DNA of 64,000 nt from Rhodomicrobium sp. R_RK_3 (GTDB lineage Bacteria; Pseudomonadota; Alphaproteobacteria; Rhizobiales; Rhodomicrobiaceae): the NCBI RefSeq assembly GCF_002198715.1, contig NZ_MWLK01000030.1, positions 190,112 through 254,111 of the forward strand. Reading direction: 5' to 3'. Below, one piece after another: positions 8,973 to 17,633 of this stretch (the stretch's first letter is position 1; every line of letters begins with the position of its first letter). The notes beneath the pieces were generated by a model. That model ran no database searches. It saw nothing but the letters and a program-made list of their open reading frames with translations, and had not been told where the DNA came from. Made by a program: the position numbers and the translations under genes.

Positions 8973-9809
8973 TCAACGGATTAAATTTACGCCGCCGATC
9001 TGATTGGTGATCTGGCCGGCCACGGCGCGCACCTGATCACCAAGTGGTGACAAAAGATCGTCGGTGATGCGCGCCTTCGGACCGGACAGCGAAAGCGCCG
9101 CCGCCGGGCGGCCGGTCTCGTCGAAAATCGCCGCCGCGACGCAGCGCAGGCCGATGGCGTTCTCCTCATCGTCGATGGCGAAGCCGCGCGCCCGCGTCAC
9201 TTGCAATTCCGCCTTGAGCCTAGCCCGCGTCGCAATGCTTCTCGGTGTCGCCTCCGGCAATCCGCGCTCGCGAATGACACGCTCGACCTCCTCTTCCGTC
9301 ATCGCCGCCAGCAACGCCTTGCCGACCCCCGAGGCATGCATCGCCGCCCGCCCGCCTGGGGAGGCAATCGCGCGCATGGTCTTGCGGCATTCGATCTGGG
9401 CGACATAGATCGCCTCGCCGCGATCCTCGACGGCGAGGTTCACGGTCTCGCCGCTGCGCTCCATCAATTGCCGCATCAGGGGGCGGGCGATGCCCGTCAA
9501 TTCGCGCGAGCGCAAAAAAGCGCTGCCGACGATGAATGCCTGCACGCCGATCAGCCAGACGCCCCGCTCCGGCTCGAAGCGGACGAAGTTTTCGCGCTGC
9601 AGCGTGCTGAGCAGGCGGTGGGCGGTCGAGATGGCGAGGCCGGTGCGGTTGGCCGCTTCGCTGAGCGTCAGGCCCTGGTCGCTTTCCGCCAGCCGGTTCA
9701 GCAGGTTAAGCGCGCGGCTTAGCGATTGGACGGTGTCGCCGCGCGGCTCCGCGGCCTCCGTATCGCGACCGGCTTTTGCATTTTTTTCTGCGCTATTCTG
9801 CATTCTCAT
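8973..9809 (-). CDS. IclR-family transcriptional regulator
   Basis: The product is about 278 aa from the ATG at 9809, with another ATG three codons earlier. The N-terminal winged helix-turn-helix (about residues 28-90) contains QSLSRALNLLNRLAES and LTLSEAANRTGLAISTAHRLLSTL, the IclR HTH pattern. The C-terminal effector domain has ASGVGKALLAAMTEEEVERV and a C-terminal SLSGP stretch, both typical. It precedes malate synthase on the same strand and is divergent from a 2-hydroxyacid dehydrogenase, so it probably controls both in response to glyoxylate or a related acid. Confidence 0.9.
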   Translation of the reverse strand: MRMQNSAEKNAKAGRDTEAAEPRGDTVQSLSRALNLLNRLAESDQGLTLSEAANRTGLAISTAHRLLSTLQRENFVRFEPERGVWLIGVQAFIVGSAFLRSRELTGIARPLMRQLMERSGETVNLAVEDRGEAIYVAQIECRKTMRAIASPGGRAAMHASGVGKALLAAMTEEEVERVIRERGLPEATPRSIATRARLKAELQVTRARGFAIDDEENAIGLRCVAAAIFDETGRPAAALSLSGPKARITDDLLSPLGDQVRAVAGQITNQIGGVNLIR

Positions 9810-9895
9810 GCTAATCACCTAGTGACAATACGGTATGCGTTTTCATATCGTGGAAAGTATGGCAGCACAGTGCAGTAACTGGGTAGGGTAAAAAT

Positions 9896-10861
9896 TTGGT
9901 GACACGGCGGAAGGTCATTCTCACGCGGCGGTTTCCGCCACTCGTCGAAGAGCGCGCCCGGCGCGATTACGACGCCATTCTGAATCCCGACGACCGTCTC
10001 ATTCCCTCCGATGAATTGCTGGCCCTGGCCGACGGCGCCGACGCGCTGATGATCTGCTCGAGCGAGAAGATCACGGCCGATGTGGTCCGGCGGATGCCGG
10101 ACAGCGTCAAGATCGTCTCCACCTTCTCCGCCGGCACCGATCACATCGACCTCGACGCCGCCAAGGCGCGCGGCCTGCGCATCGGCAACACGCCGGATGC
10201 CGTCACCATCGCCACCGCCGAGATCGCCATGCTGCTGGTGCTGGGCGCCCTGCGCCGCGCACCGGAGGCCGAGGCCATGATCCGCAACCGCGAATGGACC
10301 GGCTGGCATACGCAGCAACTGCTCGGGCGGCGGCTGGACGGCAAGCGGCTCGGCATTTACGGCATGGGCAAGATCGGCCAGGCCCTCGCCAAGCGCGCCC
10401 GCGCCTTCGACATGGTCATTGACTACCACAACCGCCGCCGCCTTTCGCCCGAGGAAGAGCTGGGCGCCATCTACCATGAGAGTTTCGACAGCCTGCTCGC
10501 GGCAAGCGACGTGCTGTCGTTGAACGCGCCCTCGACGCCCGAGACCGTCGGCATCCTGAACGCGGCGGCCATTGCCAAGCTTCCGCAGGGCGCGGCCGTG
10601 GTCAACACCGCGCGCGGCGACCTGATCGTCGACGAGGATTTGATCGCGGCGCTGAAATCGGGCCGGGTCGGCTATGCCGGGCTGGACGTGTTCAAGGGCG
10701 AGCCGCGCATCAACGAGGGCTATTACGATCTGCCAAACGCGTTCCTGTTCCCGCATATCGGATCGGCGACGGTCGAGGCGCGCAACGACATGGGTTTTGC
10801 CGCGCTCGACAATATCGATGCGCTGCTTTCGGGGCGCGAACCGCCCTATCCGGTGGTCTGA
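9896..10861 (+). CDS. D-2-hydroxyacid dehydrogenase (glyoxylate/hydroxypyruvate reductase type)
   Basis: The product is 321 aa and starts at TTG 9896 or GTG 9899; a GGGTAGGG stretch lies upstream. The catalytic domain flanks a Rossmann domain with GIYGMGKIGQALAKRARAF (GxGxxG, about residue 155). Also visible are VVNTARGDLIVDEDL (substrate and catalytic Arg), the downstream Glu region and FPHIGSATVEAR (catalytic His). These are all signatures of NAD(P)-dependent D-2-hydroxyacid dehydrogenases. Its place opposite the IclR regulator and next to malate synthase suggests glyoxylate reduction, but substrate cannot be read from sequence alone. Confidence 0.88.
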   Translation: MVTRRKVILTRRFPPLVEERARRDYDAILNPDDRLIPSDELLALADGADALMICSSEKITADVVRRMPDSVKIVSTFSAGTDHIDLDAAKARGLRIGNTPDAVTIATAEIAMLLVLGALRRAPEAEAMIRNREWTGWHTQQLLGRRLDGKRLGIYGMGKIGQALAKRARAFDMVIDYHNRRRLSPEEELGAIYHESFDSLLAASDVLSLNAPSTPETVGILNAAAIAKLPQGAAVVNTARGDLIVDEDLIAALKSGRVGYAGLDVFKGEPRINEGYYDLPNAFLFPHIGSATVEARNDMGFAALDNIDALLSGREPPYPVV

Positions 10862-11116
10862 GCATGGCAACGAAATCTGTCATAATTCAACCAATTGAGG
10901 GGTTGTGAACGGACAAGCATTCCGTTGAGATGACAAGCATCATGAGCTGCAAAGCAGCCAAGCGCCAAAAAGAGCGCCGGCACCCGCGAAGACAGGCAAC
11001 GCATCTGTCAGCAAGCGCGCCCGTGCCGAGAATGAAAATATGGGCGGCTCGATCCGCTCATCTAAGGGGCTCCACGCCAAGAATGGCGGGAGCAAGGAAA
11101 CATTGGAGGAGAGTCA

Positions 11117-12262
11117 ATGTCCCAGCATGAAGCTCAGACGAGCAAAACCGTCGATCGCCGCAAATTCCTGCGAGGCGCCGCGATCGCAACGGCGGCATCC
11201 GCCATCGCCGCGCCGACCGTGGTCCGCGCCCAAGGCCCGATTTCCATGCGCTGGCAGAGCACCTGGCCGTCGAAGGATATCTTTCACGAATACGCCCTCG
11301 ATTTCGCCAAGAAGGTGAATGACATGACGGGCGGCGAACTCAAGATCGAAGTGCTGCCGGCCGGCGCCGTGGTGCCCGCGTTCCAGCTTCTCGACGCCGT
11401 CTCCAAGGGCGTGCTCGACGGCGGTCATGGCGTTATCGTCTATCATTACGGCAAGCAGACGGCGCTGGCGCTTTGGGGGTCGGGGCCGGCCTTCGGCATG
11501 GACGCCAACATGCTCTTGTCCTGGCACAAATATGGCGGCGGCAAGGAGCTGTTGGCCAAGCTGTATGAGTCCATCGGCGCCAATGTCGTCTCGTTCCCCT
11601 ACGGGCCGATGCCGACGCAGCCGCTCGGCTGGTTCAAGAAGCCGATGGCTTCGGTCGACGATTTCAAGGGCCTGAAATTCCGCACCGTCGGCATCTCGAT
11701 CGACGTGTTCACGGGCCTTGGCGCGGCGGTCAACGCCCTGCCCGGCGGCGAAATCGTCTCCGCCATGGATCGCGGCCTGCTCGACGCGGCCGAGTTCAAC
11801 AACGCCTCTTCCGACAAGGCGCTCGGTTTCCCCGACGTGTCGAAAGTGTGCATGCTGCAAAGCTATCACCAGAATGCCGAGCAGTTCGAGATCACCTTCA
11901 ACAAGACCAAATATGACGGCCTCCCCGAGAAGATGCGGGCCATCATCGCCAATGCCGTAGAGGCGGCCTCGGCGGATATGTCCTGGAAGGCCATCGACCG
12001 CTATTCGACGGACTACATCGACCTGCAGACCAAGAGCAACGTCAAATTCTACAAGACGCCGGACGCGATCTTGAAGAAGCAGCTCGAGGCCTATGACGAG
12101 GTGGCGAAGAAGAAGGCCGGCGAAAATCCGATCTTCAAGGAGATCGTCGAGTCCCAGCTCGCCTTCGCCAAGCGCGTGACCCGATGGGAGAACGACACGG
12201 TGGTGAGCCGGAAGATGGCCTTCGACCATTATTGGGGTCCGAACGCCAAGGCGCCGATCTAG
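11117..12262 (+). CDS. TRAP transporter solute-binding protein (mannitol/chloroaromatic type)
   Basis: The product is 381 aa with a twin-arginine signal, DRRKFLRGAAIATAASAIAA, indicating Tat export. It has a DctP-type fold with the signature region MTGGELKIEVLPAGAVVPAF and a substrate-lobe segment GLKFRT. A strong GAGGAG site precedes the ATG. The overall pattern fits the subgroup of TRAP binding proteins annotated for mannitol or chloroaromatic compounds, related to FcbT1. The two membrane genes follow directly, completing a tripartite sodium- or proton-driven importer. The ligand is not known. Confidence 0.9.
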   Translation: MSQHEAQTSKTVDRRKFLRGAAIATAASAIAAPTVVRAQGPISMRWQSTWPSKDIFHEYALDFAKKVNDMTGGELKIEVLPAGAVVPAFQLLDAVSKGVLDGGHGVIVYHYGKQTALALWGSGPAFGMDANMLLSWHKYGGGKELLAKLYESIGANVVSFPYGPMPTQPLGWFKKPMASVDDFKGLKFRTVGISIDVFTGLGAAVNALPGGEIVSAMDRGLLDAAEFNNASSDKALGFPDVSKVCMLQSYHQNAEQFEITFNKTKYDGLPEKMRAIIANAVEAASADMSWKAIDRYSTDYIDLQTKSNVKFYKTPDAILKKQLEAYDEVAKKKAGENPIFKEIVESQLAFAKRVTRWENDTVVSRKMAFDHYWGPNAKAPI

Positions 12263-12352
12263 CAACTCGCTCACGAGAGAAGGGCACCATTCGGATCTTG
12301 CGACCCGGATGGTGTCTTCTTGCCGATCCCTCCTTAAGCCCGGCGGCTCCGC

Positions 12353-13021
12353 ATGACGGTACAACGCTTCCTGCATACGATTGACGGCATCAGCACATGG
12401 GTGGGCAAGGCGGCCGCCTGGCTGATCGTGCTGCTGATGACGGTCGTCTGTGTCGAGGTCATCAAGCGCTATTGGCTCAATTCGCCGACGGCCTGGATCT
12501 TCGACGCCGAAAACATGATCTACGGTTCGCTGTTCATGCTCTGCGGCGCCTATACGCTAGCGCAGAACGCGCATGTGCGCGGCGACTTCCTCTATTCCTC
12601 GATGCGGCCGCGCACCCAGGCCCTGCTCGACCTGGTGCTGTACATCGCCTTCTTCCTCCCCGGCATCGCCGCGCTGATCTATGCGGGCACCGAGTTCGCC
12701 GCCGATAGCTGGCGCATCGGCGAGCATTCGAACGTCACGGCGGAGGGGCCGCCGATGTACCACTTCAAGACCGTGATGCCGATCGCGGGCGCGCTGGTGA
12801 TGCTGCAGGGCATCGCCGAAATCGTGCGCTGCGTCATGTGCCTCAAGACGGGCGAATGGCCGACGCGGCTGAAGGACGTGTCCGAGATCGACGTGGTCGG
12901 AGAGCAATTAGCCAACAGCGAATATGTCGATGAAGAATCACGAAAAATCGCCATCGAGCGGGCGCACGAAATCGACGAGCTGGCGCGGCAGCGCGGCATG
13001 GGGGGAGACTTGCAGAAATGA
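12353..13021 (+). CDS. TRAP transporter small permease (DctQ family)
   Basis: The product is 222 aa with four predicted membrane segments (about residues 18-38, 55-75, 88-110, 140-160). The family hallmark RYWLNSPTAWIFDAENMIYG lies near residues 38-57. An unusually long charged C-terminal tail (residues 175-222) is rich in Glu and Arg. The stop overlaps the start of the large permease by four bases, indicating translational coupling. Confidence 0.9.
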   Translation: MTVQRFLHTIDGISTWVGKAAAWLIVLLMTVVCVEVIKRYWLNSPTAWIFDAENMIYGSLFMLCGAYTLAQNAHVRGDFLYSSMRPRTQALLDLVLYIAFFLPGIAALIYAGTEFAADSWRIGEHSNVTAEGPPMYHFKTVMPIAGALVMLQGIAEIVRCVMCLKTGEWPTRLKDVSEIDVVGEQLANSEYVDEESRKIAIERAHEIDELARQRGMGGDLQK

Positions 13022-14766
13022 GCGATCCGGCACTGGGGTTGCTGATGCTCGGCCTGATCGTGGTCGTCATCATCATGGGATTTCCGACGGCCTTCACGCT
13101 GATGGGCCTCGGCATGGTCTTCGGCTTCATCGCTTTCTACGAGCCCGGCCAAGCCTTTAGCGACAACCGCGTGTTCGAGCTGATGGTCCAGCGCACCTAT
13201 GGCGCCATGACCAACGACGTGCTCATCTCCGTGCCCCTCTTCGTGCTCATGGGGTATGTGATGGAACGTGGGGCACTTGTCGACAAGATGTTCTATTCCA
13301 TCCAGCTCGCCTTCCGGAAGGTGCCCGCTGCACTCGCCGTCGCGACGCTGATCGTGTGCACCTTCTGGGGCATTGCCTCGGGCCTCGTCGGCGCGGTCGT
13401 CGTGCTGATGGGCGTCATCGCCTTCAACCCGATGCTGCGGGCGGGCTATGACGTCAAGCTCGCCTCGGGCGTCATCACCGCCGGCGGCACGCTCGGCATT
13501 CTGATCCCGCCCTCGGTGATGATCATCGTCTACGCCGCCGTCGCCGGGCAGTCGGTGGTCAAGCTCTACGCCGCCGCCATGTTCCCCGGCTTCTTCCTCG
13601 CCTTCCTCTACCTCGTCTATATTATCGGCTGGGCGCTCATCAATCCCAAGATCGCGCCGCCGCTGCCGGAAGACCAGATGCGGGTGCCGGTGCCGGACTG
13701 GATGCGCAAATTCCAGGCCGCCTATTCCAACAATATGTTCTTCGGTCTGCTCTCCGCGCTCGCCTCGCCGGGCCGCGCCAGGGAGATCCAGACCGCGGAA
13801 GGCCGCATCGGCTATTGGGTGCTGCTGAAGAATTTCGCCGCCACGCTGGTGCCCTTCGCCATCGTCGCCGGCACCATGTGGCTGATCTGGTGGTATGTCG
13901 TCATTCACCAGCAGGCCGCGCCGGAAACCACCGTCGTCGGCCTCGAGCAGCTCGGCTCGCCGGGCCTCAGCGCTCCGGCGCCGAGCGAGGCCGAGCAAGG
14001 GCCGGGGACGGCGTTCTATCAATGGTTCGCCGGCATTTGCGGCGTGCTGCTCCTGTTGCAGATCCGCTATTACCGCAAGCTCGACGCCGACCGGCTCCAG
14101 GTCATCAAGCTCTTGACCTCGTCGGTCGCCCCGCTCGGCATTCTCACCGTGCTGGTGCTGGCGGTCATCCTGCTGGGCATCACCACGGCGACCGAATCCG
14201 CCGGCGTCGGCGCGGCGGGCGCCTTCCTCCTCGCCCTGCACGCCAGGACACTGGACTGGAAGCGCACCAAGGAAGCCGTCTTCCTGACCGCCAAGACCAC
14301 CGCCATGGTGTGCTGGCTGTTCGTCGGCTCGGCGCTGTTCTCGGGCGTGTTCGCGGTGCTCGGCGGGCAGGCGCTGGTCGAGCAATGGGTGCTCTCGCTC
14401 GATCTGTCGCCGGTTCAGTTCATGATCCTGTCGCAGGTCATCATCTTCATCCTCGGCTGGCCGCTGGAATGGACGGAGATCATCGTCATTTTCGTGCCGA
14501 TCTTCCTGCCGCTCCTGAAGCATTTCAGCATCGATCCGGTGCTGTGGGGCGTGCTGGTCTTCGTGAACCTGCAAGCGGCCTTCCTGTCGCCGCCGGTCGC
14601 CATGTCGGCCTTCTACCTGAAGGGGGTCTCACCCCCGCATGTGACGCTCAATCAGATCTTTGCGGGTATGATGCCCTATATGGCCGTCATCGTCGTCTGC
14701 ATGGTTCTGATGTATATCTGGCCCGGACTGACGCTCTGGCTGCCGGAATATCTCTACGGCAATTAG
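13018..14766 (+). CDS. TRAP transporter large permease (DctM family), extended
   Basis: The product is 582 aa, against about 430 for a standard DctM. It has many hydrophobic segments and family blocks such as GGTLGILIPPSVMIIVYA near residue 160 and PVAMSAFYLKGVSPP near residue 525. The extra length lies mainly at about residues 210-350: a soluble linker (PEDQMRVPVPDWMRKFQAAY), an extra membrane segment and a Pro/Ala/Glu stretch. Such long versions accompany the mannitol/chloroaromatic TRAP binding proteins. It forms the translocation channel with the small permease encoded by the overlapping upstream gene. Confidence 0.92.
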   Translation: MSDPALGLLMLGLIVVVIIMGFPTAFTLMGLGMVFGFIAFYEPGQAFSDNRVFELMVQRTYGAMTNDVLISVPLFVLMGYVMERGALVDKMFYSIQLAFRKVPAALAVATLIVCTFWGIASGLVGAVVVLMGVIAFNPMLRAGYDVKLASGVITAGGTLGILIPPSVMIIVYAAVAGQSVVKLYAAAMFPGFFLAFLYLVYIIGWALINPKIAPPLPEDQMRVPVPDWMRKFQAAYSNNMFFGLLSALASPGRAREIQTAEGRIGYWVLLKNFAATLVPFAIVAGTMWLIWWYVVIHQQAAPETTVVGLEQLGSPGLSAPAPSEAEQGPGTAFYQWFAGICGVLLLLQIRYYRKLDADRLQVIKLLTSSVAPLGILTVLVLAVILLGITTATESAGVGAAGAFLLALHARTLDWKRTKEAVFLTAKTTAMVCWLFVGSALFSGVFAVLGGQALVEQWVLSLDLSPVQFMILSQVIIFILGWPLEWTEIIVIFVPIFLPLLKHFSIDPVLWGVLVFVNLQAAFLSPPVAMSAFYLKGVSPPHVTLNQIFAGMMPYMAVIVVCMVLMYIWPGLTLWLPEYLYGN

Positions 14767-14784
14767 CCTGGCCGGGTGGTCGCC

Positions 14785-14829
14785 GCCTTCAAAATTCCCA
14801 TGCTAATCCAGCATTTGAATTTTGAAGGC
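14785..14829. repeat. Perfect 13-bp inverted repeat with nested hairpin
   Basis: GCCTTCAAAATTC (14785-14797) is perfectly repeated in inverse at 14817-14829. Inside the loop is a second perfect stem, ATGCT-AATCC-AGCAT. It lies 18 bp after the TRAP stop codon and 83 bp before the first Liv-type gene. No T-run follows on the plus strand, so it could be a bidirectional terminator or an operator. Confidence 0.75.
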
Positions 14830-14911
14830 ATAATCCGTCCTGGTAATTTACAGCATCATAAGAAAGCGCGTATCTAAAGCGCGCGGACACGCCAAGGGGT
14901 AGGCCGGTTTC

Positions 14912-15667
14912 ATGGCAGACGAGTTCATCATCAGGACCGAAGGATTGACCAAGGAGTTCAAGGGCTTCATCGCCGTGAACAACGTCAATCTGAATGTCCG
15001 GCGCGGCTCGATCCATGCGTTGATCGGCCCGAACGGCGCCGGCAAGACCACCTGCTTCAACCTCATCACCAAATTCCTCACCCCGACGCGCGGCCAGATC
15101 CTCTATAACGGCGCCGACATCACCCGTGACAAGCCTTATGAGATCGCGCTGAAGGGCCTCGTCCGCTCCTTCCAGATCTCGGCGACCTTCCCGCATCTGA
15201 CCGTGCTCGAAAATGTCCGCATCGCCTTGCAGAGGAAGCTCGGCACCTCCTTCCATTTCTGGAAATCGGATCGGACGGTCGAGGTGCTGGATGAGCGGGC
15301 GCTCGAGCTGATCGAGCAGGTCGGCCTCTCGGCCTTCGTCGACCGCGAGGCGGTCGAGCTGTCCTATGGCCGCAAGCGCGCGCTGGAGATCGCCACCACC
15401 ATCGCGCTCGATCCGGAAATGCTGCTGCTCGACGAGCCGATGGCCGGCATGGGCCGCGAGGACGTGCTGCGCATCTCCCAGCTCATCCGCAAGGTCGCCA
15501 AGGGCCGCACCGTCCTGATGATCGAGCACAATCTTTCCGTCGTCGCCGATCTGTCCGACGTCATCACCGTGCTGGCGCGCGGCGAAATTCTGGCCGAAGG
15601 GCCATATGCGGTGGTGTCGAAGCACCCCGATGTCGTCGATGCCTATATGGGGACCGGACATGGCTGA
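14912..15667 (+). CDS. Branched-chain amino acid type ABC ATPase (LivG-like)
   Basis: The product is 251 aa. It has Walker A GPNGAGKTT near residue 38, a Q-loop region, the signature ELSYGRKRALEIATT (a variant of LSGGQ common in LivG proteins), Walker B MLLLDEP and H-loop IEHNLS. It energises import together with the following ATPase, whose start overlaps its end by eight bases. Order here is livG, livF, binding protein, livH, livM. The substrate may be an amino acid, amide or other small carboxylate; the sequence does not decide. Confidence 0.92.
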   Translation: MADEFIIRTEGLTKEFKGFIAVNNVNLNVRRGSIHALIGPNGAGKTTCFNLITKFLTPTRGQILYNGADITRDKPYEIALKGLVRSFQISATFPHLTVLENVRIALQRKLGTSFHFWKSDRTVEVLDERALELIEQVGLSAFVDREAVELSYGRKRALEIATTIALDPEMLLLDEPMAGMGREDVLRISQLIRKVAKGRTVLMIEHNLSVVADLSDVITVLARGEILAEGPYAVVSKHPDVVDAYMGTGHG

Positions 15668-16364
15668 GACTGTGCTTTCGGCGAACGACCTGCAGGGCTG
15701 GTACGGCGAGTCCCACATCCTGCACGGCATGAGTTTTGAAGTGCGCGACGGCGAAGTCGTGACGCTGCTCGGCCGCAACGGCTCGGGCAAGACCACGACC
15801 ATGCGCGCCATCATGGGCATCCTCGGCAAGCGCAAGGGCTCGATCCAGTTCAAGGGCGCCGAGACCATCGGCCTGCCCTCGAACGCCATCGCCAGGCTGG
15901 GCGTCGCCTATTGCCCGGAGGAGCGGGGCATTTTCGCCAGCCTGAACGTGAAGGAAAATCTGCTGCTGCCGCCGAAGGTGGCGCCGGGCGGCATGAGCCT
16001 GGACGAAATCTACGAGATTTTTCCGCGTCTGCGGGAGCGGGCGGGCAGCCAGGGGACGAAGCTCTCCGGCGGCGAGCAGCAGATGCTCGCGATCGCGCGC
16101 ATCCTGCGGACGGGCGCGAAATTCCTGCTGCTCGACGAGCCGACCGAGGGGCTTGCGCCGGTCATCGTGCAGCAGATCGGCGCCACCATCAAAACCCTGA
16201 AGGATAAAGGCTTTACCATCCTCTTGGTGGAGCAGAATTTTCATTTTGCCTCGACCCTGGCCGACCGGCACTATGTCGTCGAGCATGGCCATGTGGTCGA
16301 CATGATCAGTAATGATGCGCTCGAGGCCAATAAGGGGAAACTGCAAGCCTATCTCGGCGTCTGA
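15660..16364 (+). CDS. Branched-chain amino acid type ABC ATPase (LivF-like)
   Basis: The product is 234 aa from the ATG at 15660, which overlaps the upstream ATPase. Walker A is GRNGSGKTTTMRAIMG, the signature KLSGGEQQMLAIARIL, Walker B FLLLDEPTEGLAP and the switch His is replaced by a Gln in VEQNFHF, as is usual in LivF. It is the second nucleotide-binding subunit of the heterodimeric ATPase. Confidence 0.93.
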   Translation: MAETVLSANDLQGWYGESHILHGMSFEVRDGEVVTLLGRNGSGKTTTMRAIMGILGKRKGSIQFKGAETIGLPSNAIARLGVAYCPEERGIFASLNVKENLLLPPKVAPGGMSLDEIYEIFPRLRERAGSQGTKLSGGEQQMLAIARILRTGAKFLLLDEPTEGLAPVIVQQIGATIKTLKDKGFTILLVEQNFHFASTLADRHYVVEHGHVVDMISNDALEANKGKLQAYLGV

Positions 16365-16409
16365 CCCCGCGAAGCGGGCCGCCGGGCACTGAAATCCAAG
16401 GAGGAAACC

Positions 16410-17624
16410 ATGAAGAAACTGACAGTCCTGGCGGCGGCCCTCGCGCTCAGCGCGAGCTACGGCGCGGCCAATGCGCAGGTCTCCGGCGACACCGTGAAAA
16501 TCGGCGTGCTGAACGACCAGTCCGGCCCCTATTCCGACCTCGCGGGCAAAGGCTCGTTCATCGCCGCGCAGATGGCGGCCGAGGATTTCGGCGGCAAGGT
16601 GCTCGGCAAGCCGATCGAGATCATCACCGCCGACCATCAGAACAAGCCCGACATCGCATCGAACATCGCCAATCAGTGGATCGACACGGAAAATGTCGAC
16701 GCCATCGTCGACGTGCCGACCTCGTCCGTCGCGCTCGCCATCCAGGAAATCACCAAGAACAAGAACCGCGTCCATATCAATTCCGGCGCCGCCTCGTCCG
16801 ACCTGACTGGCAAGAACTGCTCGCCGACCGGCGTCCACTGGACCTATGACACCTACGCGCTCGCCAAGGGCACCGGCGGCACGCTGGTGAAGGAAGGCGG
16901 CGATAGCTGGTTCTTCATCACCGCCGATTACGCCTTCGGCCATGCGCTCGAGCGCGACACCACGGCCGCCGTCACCGCCGCCGGCGGCAAGGTGGTGGGC
17001 GCGGTGCGCCATCCTTTCCCCGGCACCACCGACTTCTCGTCCTTCCTGTTGCAGGCGCAATCCTCCGGCGCCAAGGTCGTCGGCATCGCCAATGCCGGCA
17101 CCGACACCATCAACACCATCAAGCAGGCGGGCGAATTCGGCCTCGTCGCGGGCGGCCAAAAGCTCGCCGGCCTGCTCGTATTCCTGTCCGACGTCCACAG
17201 CCTCGGGCTGAAGACGGCGCAGGGCCTCGTCGTCACCGACGGCTGGTACTGGGACCGCGACGATGAGACCCGCGCTTTCGCCAAGAAATTCGCGGCCCGC
17301 AACGGCGGCAAGATGCCGACCATGGTGCAGGCCGGCGTCTATTCCGGCATCTCGCATTATCTGAAGGCCATCGACGCCGCCAAGACCGACGAGGCCAAGG
17401 CCGCCGTCGCTAAGATGAAGGAGCTGCCGATCAACGATTTCTTCGCCAAGAACGGCAAGGTCCGCGAGGATGGCCGCATGGTGCATGACATGCTGCTCGT
17501 CCAGGTGAAGAAGCCGGAAGAATCCAAAGGCCCGTGGGATTATTACAAGATCTTGAGCGTCATTCCGGGCGATGAAGCCTACCGTCCGATGAAGGCCGAG
17601 TTCGGCTGCTCGCTGGTCAAGTAA
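16410..17624 (+). CDS. ABC transporter substrate-binding protein (LivK superfamily)
   Basis: The product is 404 aa with a Sec signal peptide (residues 1-22, ending AANAQ) and an AAGGAGG site before the ATG. The mature protein starts VSGDTVKIGVLNDQSGPYSD, the type I periplasmic-binding fold of the branched-chain amino acid group. The ligand pocket segments PTSSVALAIQEI and HINSGAASSDLTG are visible, as is a Cys pair that may form a disulfide. It delivers an undetermined ligand to the permeases encoded next to it. Length and sequence fit the group found in alphaproteobacteria for amino acids, amides or aromatic acids. Confidence 0.9.
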   Translation: MKKLTVLAAALALSASYGAANAQVSGDTVKIGVLNDQSGPYSDLAGKGSFIAAQMAAEDFGGKVLGKPIEIITADHQNKPDIASNIANQWIDTENVDAIVDVPTSSVALAIQEITKNKNRVHINSGAASSDLTGKNCSPTGVHWTYDTYALAKGTGGTLVKEGGDSWFFITADYAFGHALERDTTAAVTAAGGKVVGAVRHPFPGTTDFSSFLLQAQSSGAKVVGIANAGTDTINTIKQAGEFGLVAGGQKLAGLLVFLSDVHSLGLKTAQGLVVTDGWYWDRDDETRAFAKKFAARNGGKMPTMVQAGVYSGISHYLKAIDAAKTDEAKAAVAKMKELPINDFFAKNGKVREDGRMVHDMLLVQVKKPEESKGPWDYYKILSVIPGDEAYRPMKAEFGCSLVK

Positions 17625-17633
17625 GGATACGAG

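Noticed and set aside
12679-14574. A 631-codon minus-strand open frame under the TRAP large permease
   Set aside because: It mirrors the permease codons and is composed of His, Asp, Gln and Glu runs. The plus-strand product is a clear membrane protein.
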